Shown in pieces: positions 58,461-64,000 of a DNA stretch of 64,000 bases (position 1 is its first letter; the number at the start of each line of letters is the position of its first letter). Source of the DNA: Saccopteryx bilineata. Lineage: Eukaryota > Chordata > Mammalia > Chiroptera > Emballonuridae. The notes under the pieces were generated by a model. The model did not search any database and was not told where the DNA came from. It worked only from the letters and a program-made list of their open reading frames with translations. The DNA is taken from contig NC_089496.1 in assembly GCF_036850765.1 (NCBI RefSeq), positions 52,831,613 through 52,895,612 of the forward strand, read 5' to 3'. The position numbers and the translations under genes are program-made.

Positions 58461-58796
58461 CAGGGATCCTCAGGTTACGACAGTCTCGACATGTTTCGAG
58501 TTTATGACCCTCGCTCCCATAAAAAACTAAAAAATTGGGACGTGAGTGTTTCAGCTTATGCTGTTAGCATCCTACATTTTTTTACACTCATTTTTTTCTG
58601 TTACTACAGTACTGTATGTTTATGTCCTTTTCCTTTTTCCATGGCTTAGCTGTGTTTTCATGTTCTAGATTATGATTTTACAACTGTGTTAGGATAGGTA
58701 AATGACTTAGACTAGGGTGTGTTTCAACTTACACCAAAATTTGGGTTACGTCACTGTCATAGGAACAGAACTGTGTTTTAACCCAAGGACCCCCTG
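58461..58796. mobile_element. Tigger-like / Tc1-mariner MITE, 336 bp
   Basis: Left end CAGGGATCCTCAGGTTACGA and right end TAACCCAAGGACCCCCTG are inverted copies with a few changes, flanked by TA (58459-58460, 58797-58798). Confidence 0.88.
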
Positions 58797-58798
58797 TA

Positions 58799-61782
58799 TT
58801 TAGAAAGGGCACCAAAACACCACCTTTAGTTTATGATTATGGATGGAATTAAGAATAGGATGATGGCTAGTACTCAGGGATGATTTTCCTTAACTTGTTT
58901 TGGGTCAGATGTTCTCTGGATTGTGTAAAATAAATACTACCTTTTAATAATAAAATGTTATTTAAAAGACTATGTTATATCCCTTTATTAACAACAAGCA
59001 GGTCCCTAACCCAAAGGTAATTATTACTTTGTATAAAGTGTGTGATGCATTACATAATGTAACAGTTTCTGCCTGAAAGAGTCAAGTGTGAAAATAAAGA
59101 TCATCAAAGGCTGAAGTAAAACAGTTACTGCATTTCTTCAACAGACACTAAGGGCTTCACCCATTGGACAGTTCTTGAGCTGTAAACAGAAAAAAACTAC
59201 TCAGTTCAACCAGGCTCTGCAGCCCTGCTACCCAAGGGCATCACACCTAAAGTCATCGATTGCGGTGAGAGGAACACTTCCCTTCCTCTCGCCACTCTCC
59301 CCTTCCGGGACAAGGGTTCCGGACAATGTCACACTTGCTGGAGAAGAGCCGTGTCTTGTACCATCCAAAAAGCAAAGAAAAGTCACATCAAGGGGGCTCT
59401 ACTTGGTTGGTGGTTGGTGTGACATCTTTCTCATGCACCTGCCGTTCAGAACGGGCGTCCTCGCTGCCCGGCCTCGCCAGCCTCCAGCTCACTCCTGGCA
59501 CTCAGCTGAACACGTTCTGCTTCTCCCTTGCCGTTCTTGATTTCTTCCTTCTCACTCTCCTGCCAGCCACTTCACTTGGCAAAACATGATGGCAGCCGTG
59601 ATTAATTCACGTATCAGTCTTCAGCTCAGAAGGACGAGGGAGAATTCACACAGAGCTCTTCTAGTGCTTCCAGCCCGGTAAGTTGGGAAGACTCCCCGTG
59701 AGTCCTTCAGACAGAAAAGTGGGGTTCTCTAATGCACTCAGGGAACAATTGGCTGAAGTCTCTAGCGTATCTTTCCAAAGGAGCTAATTCCCCCCTCCAA
59801 CCCTCCGAAATAATCTTCGCGTCCTGGGAGGACTAGGGCCCCTTCCCGCACCCCTTAGCTGTGGTGCAGCCTCAGAAGAGATGCTGCCTTGTCCACGTGG
59901 GTGGGAGGGGTGTCCTACATGGCTGCCCGTCAGTGCTCCGGCCACGGTGACGGCAGCAGCGGGCCTGACACGGCCCGAGGACGCGGTGGCTTCTCAGCAC
60001 GGGGCTGCAAGCTGGAGGGAGGAGCCCTCAGCCTGACTCACCTGCAAGTGGGGTCCCCTCCCTGAGGGACATCGGACTCGACACGTAGCCCTGGAAATTA
60101 CTGGGGTCTCACATAGGCGGTTTCGGTTTGGTTGTTTGTTTTTCAAAGGAATAATAATAATACGCTTCATTACGTTTTTTGTTTGTTTTCCTTCCATTCG
60201 TACCCACATGTTATATACAGATTATAATGCATGTCTCCTTTCTGAAAAGGCCAAGTCAATCCATTGTGAAGCTTGGTTTTATTATGTCAAAATATATGTA
60301 CACTCACATAACGGGTGTTTTCAAATGGGACTGCCTTTTTCTGATTGCAGACAGGCTAGCTTAATGACTACCCCCCAGGAGACCTACAGCAGCACGAGCC
60401 TGAGAAAGTTAGGGAGACATCTTCTGTGGCCCCGGGTTGACCCTTTCATTTTCACGGGACCCTCTCCTTCCAGGGTCAAATACCTCGTGACGAAGCCACA
60501 CGGATCAACAGGCAGGAAGGAAACAGAGGTGCCTGCGGAGTTTTCCTACCTCTGCAAGCCATCTTCCTTTTGCAATTCATCCAGTAACTAATTCTCGTTT
60601 GTAAACTGAAATTTCCTTTCCTGTTGGAGGAAACAGTAAGGTCAAGCTATCTTCCCTTTTCGATCGGGTCGTTTTCACAGGAAAAAGGAACTTGCAGAAT
60701 GACTTTGGGTCTTTCCCGAGTGAAATAACTCTTGTCAGTAGATTCTGCATTATTTAAAAACATCAAGTTAAAAGATTTTTAGATGCATGTGGAGCTGCCA
60801 GGGGCACAGAGAGAGGATTATTACTCTAGTTAACTGTAGAGACAGGAGCTAAAGATTTCAATTCTGCATGGTAAGATCAAAAACCTCACGTAAATACTCA
60901 AGTATTTCTTCATTTCCACATAGATACTGCCCTAGGCTAATGTAATATTTACTAACTCTCTACTAAAGTACATTTTTAGTGCTTTTTTAAAATTTGAGTT
61001 TAAGATGAAGAAAAAAAAAAAGAACACTTTAAAATTATACCCAAAGGAAAAATTTAAGTGTGCTGCCTCCTCATAAAATGATTTCATCCAAGCTAACTTC
61101 TGAGACAGAAAAAAAATATTTCCTAGACTTAATTCAGAACCTAAATTCTTTTTATGCTTTTGAGTGGAGATTAACTAAAAAACATCAAATCCCCAATAAA
61201 ACAGACAGCACCCTGATTTCAGTGGCGGGATTGGGCTCTCTCTGCTTGAAATGAGGAAACGGATGCATTTCAATTCCACTTGAGGCTCTCCAGGACCGGC
61301 TCTAGATGAATGGTCAGGCAACAGTCCAGATTCCACTAGTGTTGTTCCTCCGTGGGGAATGATTCCTATGTCACAGAAATGGTGCACCGTGTTTCTACAC
61401 GTGGGCTGGCGGAGAGGGGACAAGGCATGAGACCGCGATGGGAGGGAGAGAGGCCGTGGAGCGGAAGCAGCTGGTGTGAGATACGGACACTACGTGAACC
61501 TCCAGGGCTCGTGGTTTGGCTGACACCCTCGCGTGCCCCCTTAGGAACAGGGGACATGTGCTCAGGAGGTCTGGGGAAGAAGGCACGGTCGAGGTAAGGA
61601 AAGTGCTCCAGGAATGCGTTGATGAAAGGTTGCTTTCATCTACTTTTTTAAAACTTTTTTCATGCACTTGGGCAATAAACTCATGGCACCCAGATCACCA
61701 AGTAACAAAAGCAGTCACAGCGGCAGCAGCGTGAGGTGGCCAGTTAGTCTCGGTGAACTTCTTAAACCACATGGTATGATGG

Positions 61783-61785
<3 letters not shown>
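58799..61785. other. Unique sequence
   Basis: About 3 kb without recognised repeats. Two plus-strand frames, 59175-59540 (121 codons) and 60136-60591 (151 codons), have no known domain. Confidence 0.45.

Positions 61786-61786
<1 letters not shown>

Positions 61787-61816
<30 letters not shown>
61787..61816. repeat. (TC)n microsatellite
   Basis: About 15 CT repeats. Confidence 0.95.
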
Positions 61817-61818
<2 letters not shown>

Positions 61819-62054
61819 AGTAAGTTAGGCCCTAATGATTTGACTCAATAAAATGTCCCACTGCACTAGCAGAAAATGAGAATGCCTGTTTCCCTACCTT
61901 CTCAGCATCACTGTATTAAAAATTTTTTGAATATTATTTAAGCGATGAAATGCTCTTGTCATTGTTTTTATTTGCATGTTATTTATAAGGATTAAGATTA
62001 AACAAGTTTTCAGGTGTTTTAAAAAAATGTCCCACTACAAAAAAAAAATGATTT

Positions 62055-62478
62055 GGGGTTGTTTTTTTGTTTTGTTTTGTTTTGTGTGTGTGTGTGTGTG
62101 TGTGTGTTTTGAAAGAGAGAGAGAGAGAGAGAGAGAGAGACAAAGACAGACAGAAGGGGAGAGAGATGAAAACCATCAACTCATAAATGGTGGCTCCTTA
62201 GTTGTTCATTGATTGCTTTCTCATCTGTGCCTTGACTGGGGGGCTACAGCAGAGTGAATGACCTCTTGCTCAAGCCAGCGACCTTGGGCTCAAGCCAGTG
62301 ACCTTGGGCTCCAAGCTAGTGACCTTTGGGCTCAAGCCAGTGACCTTTGGGCTCAAGCCAGTGACTATGGGGTCACGTCTATGATCCCACGCTCAAGCTA
62401 GCAATATTGGGGTTTCAAACCTGAGTCCTCAGCATCCCAGGCCAATCCTTTATCCACTGTGTTACCACTTGGTCAGGA
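62055..62478 (-). mobile_element. VES-like SINE with amplified internal repeat
   Basis: Minus orientation, head CCTGACCAAGTGGTAACACA and GTGGATAAAGG A box, GGTTTGAAACC B box, ATTGATTGCTTTCTCATCTG-type motif and long GT and GA runs from its tail. The body contains about five consecutive copies of CTCAAGCCAGTGACCTTTGG (62269-62371), against two or three in the copies at 10478 and 14665. Possible decayed A-rich target duplication. Confidence 0.92.
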
Positions 62479-62479
62479 A

Positions 62480-63640
62480 AAAAAAAATCTATTTTAATAA
62501 AGGTAAAAGAACCCAGAATTCAAAAATGACTGATAACATAAAATAAAAGGAAGAAGAAGAGAACAAAACCCCCAATTAAGTCATGATAAACTCTATCCTA
62601 TAACTATTCAATTTCATGATGTGCTTAAATGAAAGCTGTACAAGTGTATTATTTGGATCAGTTCTGGTTTTTTCCTCTTAATTTCTCTATGACACTTAAC
62701 AAATATTTAACTTAGCGTTCATTTTGTTTTGTTTAGTTTGCCGTTCCTTATCTTAGCGCTTCACATGTAGTGCCTGCTGCTCAGGGATTGTTTGTTTCTG
62801 GTGCGGCTCGCAGTATTCCGCCTGGCACCACTTATTATGGGCAGATGATAAAAATCTGTGTTCGTTCTTATCCCTTCCACCTTCCCTCCTAAAGTAGACT
62901 GCACAAATCTAATAAGAATCCAAGTCTACTTATCTTCAGGGTATAAATACAAAATCCATCAACTTATTCAGGTCTTTGATTAACAGCATCTATATTTATG
63001 AAATGCTCTCAGCTCTGCAGGTGGAAATATTTTATAGGAAACTCGAGTGTTATTAAATACTATTCTGCGGTGCTATCAGTGTTGTGTGAAAAGGCACGAG
63101 GGTTCAATAACTACAGCCTGGGGTCTAGTATTTTATGTTTGCAAACTTACAGAACAAGAAAATCTCTTCTTAAACTAGGAGTTTTAATTTACCTAATAAA
63201 TCAGAAAATAGTATCAAATTGAAGTTACGTCAAGGAAGTATCTTAGCGGTATCTTGGTGTTTTGTTTCCCATTGAATACTGGGCAGTCTGCAAACTACTA
63301 CTGAGTAACTACTAAATATCATCATCTAGACATATGTAAATAATGTCATAATTATATTAGTCATATATTATTTAATATACACACACATCCGTAATAGTTC
63401 ATGCTCGACTTGGGAGTAATAAACAGAAAGAGTAACTTCTGTCCATTGGCAAATTCGTTAATAAAGCACAACATCTCCAATTCTATTGTATGTAAGACAT
63501 ACCAATTATCAATTAAAAGTACATTTTTGCTTAACTTCCTCATGAAGGCACAAGGTCTGACTTTACCAAGAGCAGTAACCGGTGTACCACGCCAATCGGC
63601 CCTAGAGGCTCAAACTTGTTGCTAGGTGTACATGCTTGAA
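62480..63640. other. Unique AT-rich sequence
   Basis: No gene or repeat recognised. Confidence 0.45.
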
Positions 63641-63644
63641 TATC

Positions 63645-63755
63645 TTAAGAATTCTGGGCTGCCTTTCCCTCACCTATAAAATCGGTGTGATTATTTCCAA
63701 CATCCCCCCTGTTGCACTAAAATCCTGCCAGTTGATAATAGTGATTATGCTGCTC
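63645..63755 (-). repeat. Possible MIR fragment
   Basis: TTTCCCTCACCTATAAAATC followed by GGTGTGATTATTTCC resembles the reverse orientation of MIR. Confidence 0.5.
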
Positions 63756-63774
63756 TTGCCTCTGATCATGGTAG

Positions 63775-64000
63775 TAAAAGTATCCATTGCGCACCCAGGC
63801 CCTAATTACGAGCCAGCCACTGTCCTATATACTTTGTATACACTCGTATATCTTCGCAGCCACCTAGGTAGTAAACACGCTGGTGATTTCCATGTTATAA
63901 AAGAGGCTATATGTCTTGCCCAAAGTCCAAGAGATAAACGGCTGATATTCACACCCAGGCAGTTTGGTTGGGAGCCCACACTCCTATTCCGCTACTTCTC
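63775..64000 (+). repeat. MIR SINE running off the window
   Basis: GAGCCAGCCACTGTCCTATA, CGTATATCTTCGCAGCCACC, TTTCCATGTTATAAAAGAGG, TCTTGCCCAAAGTCC and CACACCCAGGCAGTTTGG follow MIR order in plus orientation. Confidence 0.75.

Noticed and set aside
60136..60591. 151-codon frame
   Set aside because: No recognisable domain and no splice or promoter evidence.

Overview
The window is mammalian nuclear DNA and reads as a gene-poor intergenic or large-intron stretch of a bat genome. The host call rests on interspersed repeats. Seven copies of a roughly 370-410 bp tRNA-derived SINE carry a Pol III A box, a B box and a long SINE-specific body; from memory this matches the Rhin-1 type of horseshoe bats and relatives. 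Eight copies belong to a second tRNA-derived SINE family (VES-like) known from bats. Several short DNA transposons (hAT, mariner, Tigger/pogo) fit the unusual richness of bats in cut-and-paste elements. Ancient mammalian MIR, L2 and L1 3' ends are also present. I place it most likely in Rhinolophus or a close relative, by recognition and not by a database search.

No functional protein-coding exon could be supported. Long open frames are explained by tandem repeats whose unit length is a multiple of three (57 bp), by SINE bodies, or by GC-rich chance. The only recognisable protein fragment is the C-terminal catalytic part of a mariner transposase (25536-25841) inside an internally deleted element. 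The only recognisable RNA-gene relic is a U2 snRNA 5'-end pseudogene near 10445-10820, split by a SINE.

Layout: 1-3550 unique, CpG-retaining DNA; 3557-4960 a 57-bp minisatellite bracketed by a duplicated 56-bp flank; 5459-5800 an 86-bp tandem repeat; 6-16 kb MIR and SINE insertions, the split U2 relic, a dimeric palindromic MITE (13.0 kb) and an L1 3' end (14.2 kb); 16.5-22.7 kb L1 ends, a G-rich array, an intact hAT MITE (18.6 kb), a Tc1/mariner-type MITE (20.5 kb) and a SINE-in-SINE cluster; 23-27 kb unique DNA, a SINE and the mariner; 27.3-38.9 kb L1, hAT (30.35 kb), L2 with a SINE inside it, a longer L1 (33.5-34.7 kb), and a Tigger element; 39-52.5 kb largely unique, AT-rich, with scattered SINEs and a hairpin-forming hAT at 48.3 kb; 53325-54610 a 40-bp minisatellite with 360-bp higher-order structure; 55-64 kb unique DNA, L2, hAT, Tigger-like, SINE and MIR pieces.

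There is no operon-like or gene-cassette logic here. The interesting content is nested insertion history, several non-autonomous DNA transposons with readable target-site duplications, two minisatellites with internal organisation, and a few CpG-retaining unique blocks that could be conserved regulatory DNA. I did not find evidence of a novel coding system.
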